Positions 53,420 through 64,000 are shown, numbered from the stretch's first letter. The stretch: 64,000 nucleotides of DNA from Woeseiaceae bacterium (GCA_030066655.1 JASJBE010000011.1:19377-83376); one strand, 5' to 3'. Notes: generated from the letters alone by a model not told the origin. Numbers and translations: made by a program.

Positions 53420-54637
53420 ATGCGCATAGCCGTCATCGGGGCCGGGGTCGTTGGCGTCGCGACGGCCTATTACCTGTCGCTGAGTGGGCACGACGTCACG
53501 GTCGTGGACAGGAACGCCGGCCCGGGCGAAGGCACGAGCTTCGCGAACGGCGGCCAGTTGTCCTACAGCTTTTCCGATGCGCTCGGCAGCCCGGAGTTTA
53601 TCCGCGCCCTGCCCGGCCTCGTGATGAACAAGGACGAGGGTGCCCGCGTCGCGCTCTCGCCCGGCCTGGCGCTCTGGGGCCTGAAGCTCTTGCGGCACAG
53701 TTCCCGCAGGCAGTCCGACGAACTGTCGCTGAAGACCTACCGGAATGCGCTTCGTTCGAACGAGCTGATGCAGTCGCTACGCGAGCACACCGGCATCGAG
53801 TTCGACTATCGCGACTCGGGCAAGATGATCAATATCTCCGGCGCCGACGCGATCAGGCGTGCGGAGCACGCAATACGACTCAAGAACGAGTACGGCTGCG
53901 ACAACGTCATCCTGACGGGCTGGGAAGCGGTGGAAGTCGAGCCGGCGTTAAAGACGTTCAGCGAACTGCCAGAAGCCTGCATCTATTCGTCGGGTGACCA
54001 GGTGGGAGACGCGCAGATGTTCACGGCGTCGCTGTCTGAATGGCTGTCTTCGAATACCACCTGTCGGTTCGAATACGGTGAGCCGGTATCGGGCATCAGC
54101 ACGTCAAATCGACGCACCAACGCGGTGGAGCTTCAGTCGGGCTCGATAGACTGCGATGCCGTCGTTGTCTGCGCCGGTACCGACAGCAACGCACTCCTTC
54201 GGCCGCTGGGTCTGAAGCTGCCGATTCGCGGCATGCGCGGCTACAGCGTGACCCTGCCCGTAGGCGAGCACCCACCCGTCACCAGCATCACGGCGCACGC
54301 ACAGCACTTTGTGTTCAGTCGCTTAGGCGAGCGGATTCGCATCGCCGGTTTCGCAGACTTCATTGCTGAGTGTGACGATCAACAGGTCCGACAGAGGACC
54401 GACGATCTCCTGCGCATCGCCCGTGCGATCGCGCCGGCCACCGCGGACTACGATGCGGCCGAGAAACACCGGTGGAGCGGCGTTCGCCCGATGACCCCGA
54501 ACAGCCAGCCGATCGTTTCAGCAACGCCGATAGACGGCCTGTTCATCAACACGGGCCACGGCATGCTCGGCTGGACGCTCGCCTGTGCCTCGGGAGACAC
54601 TCTGGCGACGCTTGTAAGAGAAGGTGCCGCATCGTGA
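53420..54637 (+). CDS. dadA: D-amino-acid dehydrogenase (DadA-like FAD oxidoreductase)
   Basis: 405 aa. N-terminal FAD motif VIGAGVVGVATAYYLS, then FANGGQLSYS and a C-terminal WSGVRPMTPNSQPIVSATP with NTGHGMLGWTLACASG, all close to the E. coli DadA pattern. It oxidatively deaminates D-amino acids to 2-oxo acids, passing electrons to quinones. The stop overlaps the start of the M14 gene (GTGA). No alanine racemase gene is adjacent. Confidence 0.9.
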   Translation: MRIAVIGAGVVGVATAYYLSLSGHDVTVVDRNAGPGEGTSFANGGQLSYSFSDALGSPEFIRALPGLVMNKDEGARVALSPGLALWGLKLLRHSSRRQSDELSLKTYRNALRSNELMQSLREHTGIEFDYRDSGKMINISGADAIRRAEHAIRLKNEYGCDNVILTGWEAVEVEPALKTFSELPEACIYSSGDQVGDAQMFTASLSEWLSSNTTCRFEYGEPVSGISTSNRRTNAVELQSGSIDCDAVVVCAGTDSNALLRPLGLKLPIRGMRGYSVTLPVGEHPPVTSITAHAQHFVFSRLGERIRIAGFADFIAECDDQQVRQRTDDLLRIARAIAPATADYDAAEKHRWSGVRPMTPNSQPIVSATPIDGLFINTGHGMLGWTLACASGDTLATLVREGAAS

Positions 54638-55806
54638 AGCGCTTTTATTTCGGCATGGCGGCAGCCGCAGCACTATTGCTGGTTGCCTGTGCCGAGACAC
54701 CGAGACTGACCGTGCCCGCAGGCACAACCTGCGACACCGGCCTGTTCCAGGTCGATGACGGTTTCGTTGGAGCACGCCGCGGCGCCTGCGACGTGATCGC
54801 AGACAACCGGGTCCGCCTGCACATCGTTCGGGAGGACGACAAGGTCAGGAACCCTTCACCGTGGTATGCGTTCAGGCTTATGGGCGCCGAGTCCGAAACC
54901 GTCAGTGTCACGCTGGATTACGGCGACTGGAAACATCGCTACGTGCCGAAGATCAGTCGTGACGGAAGAACGTGGAGCGTAGCGCCCGAAGCCATGTTCA
55001 CGCAGCCATCGGAGAACACACTGGAGCTCTCTTTGAAGCTGTCGAGCGAACCGGTGTGGATTGCCGGCAACCCGATGCTCCTGCCCGCCGACTACGAAGT
55101 CTGGGCAAGATCGCTGGCGCATGAGACTGACGCGTCATTGTCAATCGCGGGAAGGTCGATCAAAGGTCTGCCGATCTATCGGCTGGAGTCCGGCGCCGAC
55201 AACGAGGAGGTCATATTCCTGACCGGCCACCAGCACCCGCCGGAAATCCCAGGCGCCATCGCCATGCTCGAGTTCCTGGAGACGCTCTACGCCGAAACCG
55301 AACTTGCAGCGGAGTTTCGCGATCGCTTCCACATTGTGAGTCTGCCGTTGCTCAATCCGGACGGCATCATCTATGGACACTGGCGACACAACCTGGGCGG
55401 CACAGACCTGAATCGCGACTGGGGCCCGTTCGCCGAGCCGGAGACCCGGGTCATCAAACAGACCCTCGACGAGTTGGATGAGCAGGACAAGCGCGTGCGC
55501 ATGTTCATGGACTTTCATGCCACGAAGGACAATCGCTTCTACACGCAATCGGAACCGACGGCGCCTGAGGGTTTTTCTGCCGAATGGCTGGCGCGGTCGG
55601 GGGCGCGCATCAGCAATGACTATGTGTTCGTCAACGATCCGCGCCCGACATCGCCTACAGCCAACGGCAAGAACTACATGTACAAACGATACGGCATCCC
55701 GTCGCTGACCTACGAAGTGGGCGATGAAACGCCGGAGGAATCCAACCGAGATGCCACCCGGGTCTTCGCGGAGGAATTCATGCGCTTGTGGCTGGAGACG
55801 CCCTAG
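54634..55806 (+). CDS. M14-family zinc carboxypeptidase-like lipoprotein
   Basis: 390 aa. The GTG start overlaps the dadA-like stop. Lipobox LLVAC (C19). Residues 30-170 form a beta-rich domain like the N-terminal domain of cytosolic carboxypeptidases; residues 175-390 are the peptidase with zinc motif HPPE (H201, E204), GTDLNRDWGPF and FMDFHATKDN for the third ligand. It may trim peptides or amidated cell-wall fragments at the outer membrane, delivering substrates to the preceding dehydrogenase. Confidence 0.85.
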   Translation: MKRFYFGMAAAAALLLVACAETPRLTVPAGTTCDTGLFQVDDGFVGARRGACDVIADNRVRLHIVREDDKVRNPSPWYAFRLMGAESETVSVTLDYGDWKHRYVPKISRDGRTWSVAPEAMFTQPSENTLELSLKLSSEPVWIAGNPMLLPADYEVWARSLAHETDASLSIAGRSIKGLPIYRLESGADNEEVIFLTGHQHPPEIPGAIAMLEFLETLYAETELAAEFRDRFHIVSLPLLNPDGIIYGHWRHNLGGTDLNRDWGPFAEPETRVIKQTLDELDEQDKRVRMFMDFHATKDNRFYTQSEPTAPEGFSAEWLARSGARISNDYVFVNDPRPTSPTANGKNYMYKRYGIPSLTYEVGDETPEESNRDATRVFAEEFMRLWLETP

Positions 55807-55949
55807 GAAAGTTATGCCGGGCCTTTGAATCACGGCCGGTCCGACAGATTTCATGATGTTGGGATCGACAATGGATAGATACCCATTCGAGCTAAAGCTA
55901 TACTTCGCCCCGTCCTTCGCGGGCACCAGACATCACCGGAGTTGAGACC

Positions 55950-56462
55950 TTGAGTTCGGACCAGAAGTTTTTTGATATCTATTCCATCGTAGTTGGCGGC
56001 CTGGCGCTGTTTGCGTTGTTCATCCTCGTTCTGGCGATGCGTATGGGCGACATCACACAAGGCGAGTTCAACAAGGCAGCTCCCGAATACCAGGCGGCCG
56101 TCCGCGAGCGCATCGCGCCGGTCGGCCAGGTTTACCTCCCCGGTGAGGAGGCGCAGGCGGCAGCGCCGGTCGTGGAGGCCGCAGCGGAGCCGGAGCCCGT
56201 GGCGGCCGCACTGACCGGACCGCAGGTCTATAACCAGGCCTGCCTGGCCTGTCATGGCGCCGGCATCGGCGGCGCACCGATACTCGGTGACGCAGACGCC
56301 TGGGCTGCGCGCATCGCGCAGGGCATCGATACGCTCAATGAGCACGCGATCTACGGGTACCAGGGCGAACTGGGCTACATGCCCGCCAAAGGCGGCAGGG
56401 CGGACCTGTCCGACGAAGAAGTCGCCGACGCCGTGGCCTACATGGTTGCCGAATCGCAGTAA
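55950..56462 (+). CDS. Membrane-anchored cytochrome c5-type protein
   Basis: 170 aa. One N-terminal membrane helix (residues 12-30), an alanine/proline/glutamate-rich linker (65-88) and a class I cytochrome c domain with CLACH (C98, C101, H102) and methionine ligand in LGYMPAKGG. Start is TTG with GGAG about 9 bases upstream. Acts as a periplasmic electron shuttle, likely to a terminal oxidase. Single gene, convergent with yifB. Confidence 0.88.
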   Translation: MSSDQKFFDIYSIVVGGLALFALFILVLAMRMGDITQGEFNKAAPEYQAAVRERIAPVGQVYLPGEEAQAAAPVVEAAAEPEPVAAALTGPQVYNQACLACHGAGIGGAPILGDADAWAARIAQGIDTLNEHAIYGYQGELGYMPAKGGRADLSDEEVADAVAYMVAESQ

Positions 56463-56469
56463 GTCTTCG

Positions 56470-57969
56470 TCAGTCCTGACGATCCAGTTGTCTTAGCGAC
56501 AGCGCCTCCGCAACGTGGCGCTCGCTGACCTGTTGCTCACCCGCCAGGTCGGCGATCGTTCTCGACACCCGCAACACCCGGTAGGCCGCGCGCGTCGACA
56601 GGCGGAACTGTGACGCGGCCCGTTCCAGCAATGCCCAGCCCTTCGGCTGGACTTCTGCCAGCTGCTCCAGCGCCTCCCCGCTGACGCTTGCGTTTACGCA
56701 GCCCTGTCGCTGCAACGCTACGGCACGGGCATCGGCCACCCGCGCAGCGACCGTCGCACTTGACTCGTTGTTGCCAGCGCCGCGTCGAATGCTCGCGAGA
56801 CATTGCCGCGCGACCTCAACCTGCAGATCGATGCGATCGAGCAGCGGACCGGACAGGCGCGAACGGTACGCCCTGACCCTGTCCCTGCTGCATGCGCAGC
56901 GGCCGTCCGGGTCACCCAGTTCGCCGCAAGGGCACGGATTCATCGCAGCGACCAGCTGGAACCGCGACGGGAACCGCAGCTGGTAAGCGGCCCTCGATAT
57001 GCTGACCTCGCCCGCCTCGATGGGCTCGCGGAGGACTTCCAGCGTGTGACGACTGAACTCAGGCAGCTCGTCGAGAAACAGGACGCCGTTGTGTGCGCGA
57101 GAAATCTCGCCGGGTCGCGGCGAGCCGCCGCCGCCAACCAGCGCGATGGCCGACACCGTGTGATGCGGTGAACGAAACGGTCGGCGAAACAGACGATCGA
57201 CGTCCACTCGCTCGCCGAGGACGGAGTGCACTGCCGCCGTCTGCAGCGCTTCCTGTTCGCTCATCGGTGGCAGCAACGCAGGTAGCCGCTTGGCCAGCAT
57301 CGTCTTGCCGGTGCCCGGCGGTCCGATGAACAGCAGGTTGTGGCCGCCCGCCGCGGCGATCTCCAGCGCCCGCTTGGCCGTCTCCTGGCCGTGGACGTCG
57401 GCGAGATCGTCGCTGAAGGACGCTTCGCACTCGAGAGCCGGAGGCGATGCGGGATGGATCAGCTCGGCACCGGTGAGGTGCGCGGTGACCGCCAGCAGCG
57501 AGGCAGCGCCAAACACGTTGGCACCCGCCAGCGCCGCCTCTGCAGACGAGCGTTCCGGGACCAGCATCGACAGCCCTTCGTCTCTAGCGGCAATAGCGGC
57601 GGGCAGCAAGCCCGGCACGTGCCGCAGGCGACCGTTCAACGACAGCTCCCCGTAGAACTCCATGCGGTGGGGCAGCTCCGGTAGCTGACGGCTCGCGACG
57701 AGGATTCCTATCGCAATCGCCAGGTCGAAGCGACTGCCGGTCTTTTTCATATCGGCCGGCGCAAGACTCACCGTGATGCGTCGTTGCGGCAGCCGGAAGC
57801 CCGCGCTGACGATGGCGCCCCTGACGCGATCGCGACTCTCTTTGACGGCCGTCTCGGCCATGCCGACGATGGAAAAACCCGGCAAGCCGCCGGACAGGAA
57901 CACCTCGACGCGAACGTTGGGTGCTTCGGTGCCGACCTGCGCCCGGGAGCGGATGAGCGCAAAGCTCAT
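56470..57969 (-). CDS. comM: YifB/ComM family Mg-chelatase-like AAA+ ATPase
   Basis: 499 aa. N-terminal ChlI-like domain (EVFLSGGLPGFSIVGMAETAVKESRDRVR), Walker A GPPGTGKT, Walker B FLDELPEF, and C-terminal RAYRVLRVSRTIADL. ComM is a hexameric helicase that promotes branch migration during natural transformation. Full length, with no sign of interruption. Confidence 0.93.
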   Translation of the reverse strand: MSFALIRSRAQVGTEAPNVRVEVFLSGGLPGFSIVGMAETAVKESRDRVRGAIVSAGFRLPQRRITVSLAPADMKKTGSRFDLAIAIGILVASRQLPELPHRMEFYGELSLNGRLRHVPGLLPAAIAARDEGLSMLVPERSSAEAALAGANVFGAASLLAVTAHLTGAELIHPASPPALECEASFSDDLADVHGQETAKRALEIAAAGGHNLLFIGPPGTGKTMLAKRLPALLPPMSEQEALQTAAVHSVLGERVDVDRLFRRPFRSPHHTVSAIALVGGGGSPRPGEISRAHNGVLFLDELPEFSRHTLEVLREPIEAGEVSISRAAYQLRFPSRFQLVAAMNPCPCGELGDPDGRCACSRDRVRAYRSRLSGPLLDRIDLQVEVARQCLASIRRGAGNNESSATVAARVADARAVALQRQGCVNASVSGEALEQLAEVQPKGWALLERAASQFRLSTRAAYRVLRVSRTIADLAGEQQVSERHVAEALSLRQLDRQD

Positions 57970-58023
57970 CGGCTGCCTGCTGGTGCTTTCGCCACTGGCC
58001 CTCCCTGGCCGAAGCGCTGTTAC

Positions 58024-58260
58024 CTATTCTTGCTCAATCGACTTGAGCTCTTTCTCAAGCAGGTCCAGCTTCTCACGCGTGCGCTTCAGAACCGCCTCCT
58101 GCACCTCGAACTCTTCCCGCGTAACCAGGTCGAGCTTCGCGAGGCTCTGGCTCAATACGGACTTGAAGGTCGTCTCCACTTCTTCCCGCATGTTCTTCAG
58201 GCCATCGGGAACGGCATCGGCCAGGTTCCGGGCCAGGTTGTCTATTGATTCCTTATCCAT
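58024..58260 (-). CDS. ubiK: UbiK, ubiquinone biosynthesis accessory factor
   Basis: 78 aa from the ATG at 58260 (MDKESIDNLARNLADAVPDG), amphipathic helix followed by a C-terminal coiled coil (EEFEVQEAVLKRTREKLDLLEKEL pattern). Member of the BMFP/YqiC family that helps the aerobic Ubi complex. The open frame continues upstream but without any family similarity. Confidence 0.92.
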   Translation of the reverse strand: MDKESIDNLARNLADAVPDGLKNMREEVETTFKSVLSQSLAKLDLVTREEFEVQEAVLKRTREKLDLLEKELKSIEQE

Positions 58261-58335
58261 AGGAACGTGATACCTCAGCGCCGCCCCCAAGACCAGCCTC
58301 ATATTCCCGTTTTGCACCGGATTTGGCGGAAAACC

Positions 58336-58352
58336 TGCACCAAAGCAGTGCG
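58336..58352 (+). promoter_or_regulatory. NtrC-type enhancer site
   Basis: TGCACC-AAAGC-AGTGCG closely fits the 17-bp NtrC dyad TGCACC-N5-GGTGCA (10 of 12 defined bases). It lies about 100 bases upstream of the sigma-54 promoter, the usual enhancer distance. A further TGCACC half-site is at 58313-58318. Confidence 0.65.
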
Positions 58353-58436
58353 TCGAGGTCGGCCCGCGCACCATCGCGGATCGGTGTCGATTTTGTTTCG
58401 AATGCAACCCGCTGAAAAGAGGACAAAAACTCAAGT

Positions 58437-58452
58437 TGGCACGATAACTGCT
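58437..58452 (+). promoter_or_regulatory. Sigma-54 promoter of torF-glnK-amtB
   Basis: TGGCAC-GATAA-CTGCT matches the -24/-12 consensus TGGCAC-N5-TTGCW, with GG (58438-58439) and GC (58450-58451) exactly ten bases apart. It lies 56 bases before the torF start. Together with the NtrC-type site it predicts induction under nitrogen limitation. Confidence 0.8.
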
Positions 58453-58508
58453 CTTAAGCCTGCGACGTCGGCTAAGTCGGCCGTTAATTTTTCTTTTGGA
58501 GCAAGATA

Positions 58509-59132
58509 ATGAAAACGATAGTAAAGACAGGGGTGCTCGTATCCATCCTTTTTGCCAGTGCTGCAGCAAATGCACAGTGGTCAGCAAACGTCGGTTGGGC
58601 AAGTGAATACCACTTCCGCGGCATTTTTCAGAAAACCTCATCCGCTAGCGCCGGACTGGACTACGAAGCCGACGGCGGCTTCTACGTGGGCACCTGGGCT
58701 GCTGACGTAGGCGACGGCCTCGAGGTCGACGGCTACTTCGGCTATGGCGGTTCCATCGAAGACTTCACCTTCGGAATCGGCTTCACCGGCTACTACTACA
58801 CCGGCGACTTCGATGACACCTACCAGGAGATCAACCTGTCGGGTGGCTACGGCCCGATCACCGTTGACGTTGCTGTTGGTGAATACGAGAACTTCGACGG
58901 CCCGACACAGGACTACACGTTCGTTTCACTGACGCTAGACCCGGGTAATGGCTTCTACGGCACCTTCGGCACGTTCTCGCAGGACGCTGACGGTGACTAC
59001 CTCGAAGTCGGTTACGGCACGACGATCTCGGAAATCGACTTTGGCGTTTCTCTGATCCTCGCCAACGACGACCTGATCGGCGACGAAGACGAGACCCTGA
59101 TTTTCACGATCGGCAAGGGCTTCGACCTTTAA
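58509..59132 (+). CDS. TorF-family putative porin (Gcw_chp)
   Basis: 207 aa. Signal peptide ending ASAAANAQ and a 180-residue aromatic- and aspartate-rich barrel (WASEYHFRGIFQK, then repeated YxGxxxDD strands, ending TIGKGFDL). This small porin family commonly precedes glnK-amtB in proteobacteria and is thought to help nitrogenous solutes cross the outer membrane. First gene behind the sigma-54 promoter. Confidence 0.88.
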   Translation: MKTIVKTGVLVSILFASAAANAQWSANVGWASEYHFRGIFQKTSSASAGLDYEADGGFYVGTWAADVGDGLEVDGYFGYGGSIEDFTFGIGFTGYYYTGDFDDTYQEINLSGGYGPITVDVAVGEYENFDGPTQDYTFVSLTLDPGNGFYGTFGTFSQDADGDYLEVGYGTTISEIDFGVSLILANDDLIGDEDETLIFTIGKGFDL

Positions 59133-59149
59133 ACACACCACAAGAAAAA

Positions 59150-59169
59150 GGGGGCGGCCATCCGCCCCC
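59150..59169 (+). terminator. Hairpin between torF and glnK (possible attenuator)
   Basis: GGGGGCGG (59150-59157) pairs with CCGCCCCC (59162-59169). No T-run follows, so it is more likely a partial terminator or mRNA-stabilising hairpin that raises torF over glnK-amtB. Confidence 0.5.
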
Positions 59170-59189
59170 TGATTACTCGTAAAGCATAG

Positions 59190-59537
<348 letters not shown>

Positions 59538-59561
59538 CAACTATTAGCGGAGGATCTTCTC

Positions 59562-60836
<1,275 letters not shown>

Positions 60837-60860
60837 GCCTCCGCGCTTTGCGGGTTACTA

Positions 60861-60886
60861 AACGGGCCTTCGGGCCCGTTTTTTTA
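60861..60886 (+). terminator. Rho-independent terminator after amtB
   Basis: AACGGGCC-TTCG-GGCCCGTT hairpin with a stable tetraloop followed by a T-run (60879-60885). Ends the torF-glnK-amtB operon. Confidence 0.95.
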
Positions 60887-60967
60887 TGCGTTAAACTGTG
60901 AACTGCGTCACACGTCGGAGCGTGAATCCTCGGCTCGCCGCACACTCATCGGCGTGTTTTAATGCCA

Positions 60968-60987
60968 AGATGCAAAAAAAGGCATCT
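60968..60987 (+). promoter_or_regulatory. Hairpin upstream of the DUF4124 gene
   Basis: AGATGC (60968-60973) pairs with GCATCT (60982-60987) around an A-rich 8-base loop, 21 bases before the start codon. It may be a leader hairpin; no known class is recognised. Confidence 0.3.
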
Positions 60988-61008
60988 ACACGGATGTAGG
61001 ACAGGACA

Positions 61009-61458
61009 ATGATGAAACGCAAACTTCTGACAGCCGGCGCTCTCGCACTGGCGATTGCGATGCCCGCGCTCGCCAACGACATCTACAAGTTCGTCGATGA
61101 AGACGGCACCGTTCACTATGTCGATCGGCCAACGGGCGCAGAGTCGGAGGAGCGCGTTGCCTTTGTAGCACGTAGCCGTGCGGCCAATTCTTCATCAACC
61201 GACGAATCCGGTCCGGACTGGCGTGAACGCCGGGAATCCAGGCAGGAAGCGCAGAGAGCAGCAGAAGAAGAGGCCGGCAAGCAGGCGGAGCGCGAGAAAC
61301 TGTGCCAGGAGAGCCGGGATCGCCTCCAGCAATACAACCAGGCCCGACGCCTTTACCGTACTGACGAGCAGGGTGAGCGCGTCTACCTCGGCGACGAGGA
61401 GATCCAGGAAGCCCGACAGAAAGTCGCCGACCTGATCGAGGAACACTGCAACGGCTGA
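61009..61458 (+). CDS. DUF4124 domain-containing periplasmic protein
   Basis: 149 aa. Signal peptide (cleavage after PALAN), DUF4124 motif DIYKFVDEDGTVHYVDRP at residues about 23-40, then a highly charged coiled-coil region (residues 65-105). Function unknown. Either of two adjacent ATGs may be used. Stands alone between the amtB terminator and algZ. Confidence 0.85.
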   Translation: MMKRKLLTAGALALAIAMPALANDIYKFVDEDGTVHYVDRPTGAESEERVAFVARSRAANSSSTDESGPDWRERRESRQEAQRAAEEEAGKQAEREKLCQESRDRLQQYNQARRLYRTDEQGERVYLGDEEIQEARQKVADLIEEHCNG

Positions 61459-61535
61459 CCCGTCACCGCTCCGCGAGTATCGTTACACTGTCTGACGATA
61501 CAATTCACCGGCACCTTGAGTGAGGAGCGGAGCCC

Positions 61536-62591
61536 TTGGCTTCCAGCACGAACACCGAAAACGACGGACCCCACGCATTCCTGCCCGACTTCTGCGCGGC
61601 AAGCACGTTGTTCGTCGTGCTCGTTGTGGCCGAACTCGTCGCAATCATCTTAAGCATTGCAAGCCTCGAGGCCGGCGGTGACTTCCTCGTCACTTTATCG
61701 AAGATCTCCCTGTTCCTGATCTGGATTGCACTGGCCAGCTCAGCGGTCATGTGCCTGCTGCGCAAGACCCTCGAGCAGCTCGGCCCGACACGCGCGTTCG
61801 TGGTCAGCTACGTCTTGCTGCTGGCGCTGTGCGTGTTGCTCGCCGAGCTTTCCTATCGGCTGACGGACCAGTTCGGGACAGCAGCCATCATCGAGGGCAG
61901 TCACCAGCACTTCCTGCTGCAGACCTTCGCCATCAGCGCGATTGTTATCGCACTGGTCATGCGCTACCTGTATGTCGCCAGCGAATGGCGCCGGAGTATC
62001 GTGCTCGAGGCGCAGTCCCGGGTCAGCGCGCTGCAGGCGCTGATCCGCCCGCACTTCCTGTTCAACAGCATGAACACCATCGCGTCGCTCACCCGGACAG
62101 ACCCGGCCAAGGCGGAAGAAGCCGTGGAGGACCTGTCGGACCTGCTGCGCGCGAATCTCGGTGCAGCGAAAGACCGCACGTCCTTAAAGCAGGAGCTCGA
62201 GATCGCCGCGATCTATCAGCGCATCGAGAAACTGCGCCTTGGCGACCGGCTGAGTGTCCGATGGGATGTTGGGGACCTGCCGATGCGAGCGATGATTCCG
62301 AGCCTGACGATTCAGCCGCTCTTGGAGAATGCGATCTATCACGGCATCGAGTTACTGCCCGAGGGCGGTGAAGTCGTCGTGTCGGGCAAGGAAGACGGCA
62401 GATTTCTCGAGATCACGATGAGCAACCCGGTCGCGACGGGCAAGCATCGGGCGAAGCACGGTAACAAGATGGCGATGAGCAACATCCGACAGCGTTACGA
62501 CATCGCTTACGATGGCCGCGCGAAGGTATCGGTCGACAACGACGACGGCCAGTTCACGGTGACCTTACGGTTCCCGATGGAGGAGCAGTGA
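61536..62591 (+). CDS. algZ: AlgZ/LytS-type sensor histidine kinase
   Basis: 351 aa. Four membrane helices (about 22-45, 55-75, 87-107, 125-145), then the His_kinase domain with phosphoacceptor H173 in LIRPHFLFNSMNTIASL and an ATP-binding end with LLENAIYHGIELLPEGG. TTG start with an upstream GAGGAG. Paired with the following LytTR regulator (stop and start overlap, GTGA); the same order algZ-algR-hemC occurs in pseudomonads. Confidence 0.9.
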   Translation: MASSTNTENDGPHAFLPDFCAASTLFVVLVVAELVAIILSIASLEAGGDFLVTLSKISLFLIWIALASSAVMCLLRKTLEQLGPTRAFVVSYVLLLALCVLLAELSYRLTDQFGTAAIIEGSHQHFLLQTFAISAIVIALVMRYLYVASEWRRSIVLEAQSRVSALQALIRPHFLFNSMNTIASLTRTDPAKAEEAVEDLSDLLRANLGAAKDRTSLKQELEIAAIYQRIEKLRLGDRLSVRWDVGDLPMRAMIPSLTIQPLLENAIYHGIELLPEGGEVVVSGKEDGRFLEITMSNPVATGKHRAKHGNKMAMSNIRQRYDIAYDGRAKVSVDNDDGQFTVTLRFPMEEQ

Positions 62592-63316
62592 GCTTGCGGG
62601 TGCTGATCGTCGACGACGAGCAGCCCGCCCGCGACCGGCTGGCTCAGCTTCTCGAAGACGAAGAGACCTGCGCGCTGGTTGCGACCGCCAGCAACGGCGA
62701 GGAAGCCGTCGTCAAGGCGGCGGACGCCGACGTCGTGCTGCTCGATATACGCATGCCCGGCATGAGCGGCCTCGAGGCGGCGAGCCACATTAACCAGCTG
62801 GAGCATCCTCCCGCGATCATTTTCACGACGGCCTATGACGAGTACGCGATCGACGCCTTTGACGCGCGCGCCATCGGCTACGTGTTAAAGCCCGTTCGCC
62901 GCGCCCGGCTGAAGACGGCGCTCGAGCAGGCCGGCCGGCTCGCTCGCGGCGCGCTTGAAGAACTGCCGGCGCGCGAACCGCGACAGCATGTCTGTGCCCG
63001 ACGCCAGGGCGAGCTGCGGCTGATTCCCATCGACTCGATCACCTGCTTCCACGCCGACCAGAAGTACGTCAATGTCGTACACGACAACGGCGAAGACCTG
63101 ATCGATGAATCACTGAAGTCGCTGGAAGAAGAGTTCGGCGACCGCTTCGTCAGGATTCACCGCGGCGCGATCGTTGCGGCCGACCGGGTCGAAAAGCTCG
63201 AACGACGGGACGATGGGTCGATTGCGGTGGTTTTGAACCGTGGTTCGGACGACAATGAGCTCGTGGTCAGTCGTCGACACGTCGCCAGTGTCAGGCGACG
63301 ACTCAGGGGAGGATAA
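62588..63316 (+). CDS. algR: AlgR-type LytTR response regulator
   Basis: 242 aa. Receiver domain ([16 protein letters not shown], phosphoacceptor D53 in [11 protein letters not shown], conserved lysine in YVLKPVRR) and C-terminal LytTR DNA-binding domain ([19 protein letters not shown] and [18 protein letters not shown]). Controls transcription in response to AlgZ. Confidence 0.93.
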   Translation: MSLRVLIVDDEQPARDRLAQLLEDEETCALVATASNGEEAVVKAADADVVLLDIRMPGMSGLEAASHINQLEHPPAIIFTTAYDEYAIDAFDARAIGYVLKPVRRARLKTALEQAGRLARGALEELPAREPRQHVCARRQGELRLIPIDSITCFHADQKYVNVVHDNGEDLIDESLKSLEEEFGDRFVRIHRGAIVAADRVEKLERRDDGSIAVVLNRGSDDNELVVSRRHVASVRRRLRGG

Positions 63317-63320
63317 ACAC

Positions 63321-64000
63321 TTGAAGATTCGAATAGCCACGCGCAAGAGCGCGTTGGCTCTGTGGCAGGCCGAGCACGTCGCGGACCTGCTGAAACAGAC
63401 CGACGGCGTCGACGCTGTCGAGCTGATCCCGCTGTCGACCAAGGGCGATGAGATCCTGGACCGAAGCCTGCAGAAGATCGGCGGCAAGGGGCTCTTTATC
63501 AAGGAACTCGAGATCGCGATGGCCGACGGCCGTGCGGATATCGCCGTGCACTCGATGAAGGACGTACCCGCCGACATGCCCGAGGGCTTCACGATCGCCT
63601 GCGTCTTGAAGCGCGCGAATCATGCCGATGCCCTGGTCGGCGACAAGACCTTTGACCAGCTGCCCGAAGCGGCGCTCGTTGGAAGCTCGAGCCTGCGCCG
63701 CCAGGCGCAGCTGAAGATGTTGCGGCCTGACCTGCGCATCGAGCCGCTGCGTGGCAACGTCAACACCCGGCTGGCCAAGCTCGAGGCCGGTGATTATGAC
63801 GCCATTATCCTGGCCGCGGCCGGGCTCGAGCGACTTGGCCTCGACCACCACATCGCCGAACGCTTCGAGCCGGAGCAGATGCTGCCGGCCGCCGCCCAGG
63901 GCGTTGTCGGAATCGAGTGCCGGCAGGATCGTAAAGACCTGCTGAACCTGCTCGACGAACTGAATGACCCGGTGTCCAGCGTCACGACGGCGGCCGAGCG
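63321..64000 (+). CDS. hemC: HemC, hydroxymethylbilane synthase (partial, 3-prime end outside)
   Basis: The first 226 codons. TTG start at 63321 with an excellent GGGGAGGA site 7 bases upstream, giving [20 protein letters not shown]. Diagnostic segments: [52 protein letters not shown] and [11 protein letters not shown]. The enzyme polymerises four porphobilinogens in heme synthesis. The dipyrromethane cysteine lies beyond the window. Confidence 0.96.
   Translation, partial: MKIRIATRKSALALWQAEHVADLLKQTDGVDAVELIPLSTKGDEILDRSLQKIGGKGLFIKELEIAMADGRADIAVHSMKDVPADMPEGFTIACVLKRANHADALVGDKTFDQLPEAALVGSSSLRRQAQLKMLRPDLRIEPLRGNVNTRLAKLEAGDYDAIILAAAGLERLGLDHHIAERFEPEQMLPAAAQGVVGIECRQDRKDLLNLLDELNDPVSSVTTAAE

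Overview
The window is a GC-rich, densely coded stretch of a Gram-negative chromosome with about 55 genes and no tRNA, rRNA, IS element or CRISPR array that I can see. Na+-translocating NADH:quinone reductase (nqr), two large TonB-dependent receptors, an algZ-algR-hemC block, UbiK, YifB and a torF-glnK-amtB nitrogen cluster point to a marine gammaproteobacterium. The mixture of multiheme cytochromes, laminarin genes and nqr would fit a sediment lineage such as Woeseiales, but that placement is inference.

Layout. 1-6977 (minus): nqrABCDEF-apbE-nqrM, the sodium pump operon with its flavinylation and iron-delivery accessory genes. 7134-8532: a ureohydrolase and a DUF2784 membrane protein. 8564-25195: a beta-1,3-glucan (laminarin-type) utilisation locus in two divergent arms. 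The minus arm is TonB receptor, flavin halogenase-like protein, SapC, cupin/JmjC-like protein, second halogenase-like protein and malectin-GH16. The plus arm is ADP-ribosylglycohydrolase, a CBM9-like protein with an apparent internal deletion, a GH149-type phosphorylase, GH17 and a LacI regulator. A LacI-style palindrome lies between the arms. 25228-29107: assorted genes (MDR oxidoreductase, SMI1/KNR4, DJ-1/PfpI, membrane proteins). 29279-36047 (minus): a DNA repair operon of ATP-dependent ligase, full-length Lhr helicase and Nei-type glycosylase.

36171-46314 is the most interesting part: a minus-strand operon encoding a CcmI-like assembly factor, a diheme cytochrome b, a 21-heme and a 27/28-heme cytochrome c, a SPOR-TPR-beta-barrel outer-membrane protein and a lipoprotein. 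Divergent from it is a membrane-anchored ferredoxin/FAD oxidoreductase. A long palindrome with a Fur-box-like core lies between the two units. Together they read as a complete conduit from quinol or NAD(P)H across the envelope, possibly for extracellular electron transfer.

46392-49837 (minus): an SGNH-like secreted protein and an isoquinoline-oxidoreductase-type molybdenum hydroxylase (small and large subunits). 50148-55806 (plus): a TonB receptor, a D-amino-acid dehydrogenase and an M14 peptidase lipoprotein, suggesting peptide or D-amino-acid scavenging. 55950-58260: cytochrome c5-type protein, YifB/ComM ATPase and UbiK. 58437-60886: sigma-54/NtrC-type promoter, torF, glnK, amtB and a strong terminator. 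61009-64000: DUF4124 protein, AlgZ/AlgR two-component system and the start of hemC.
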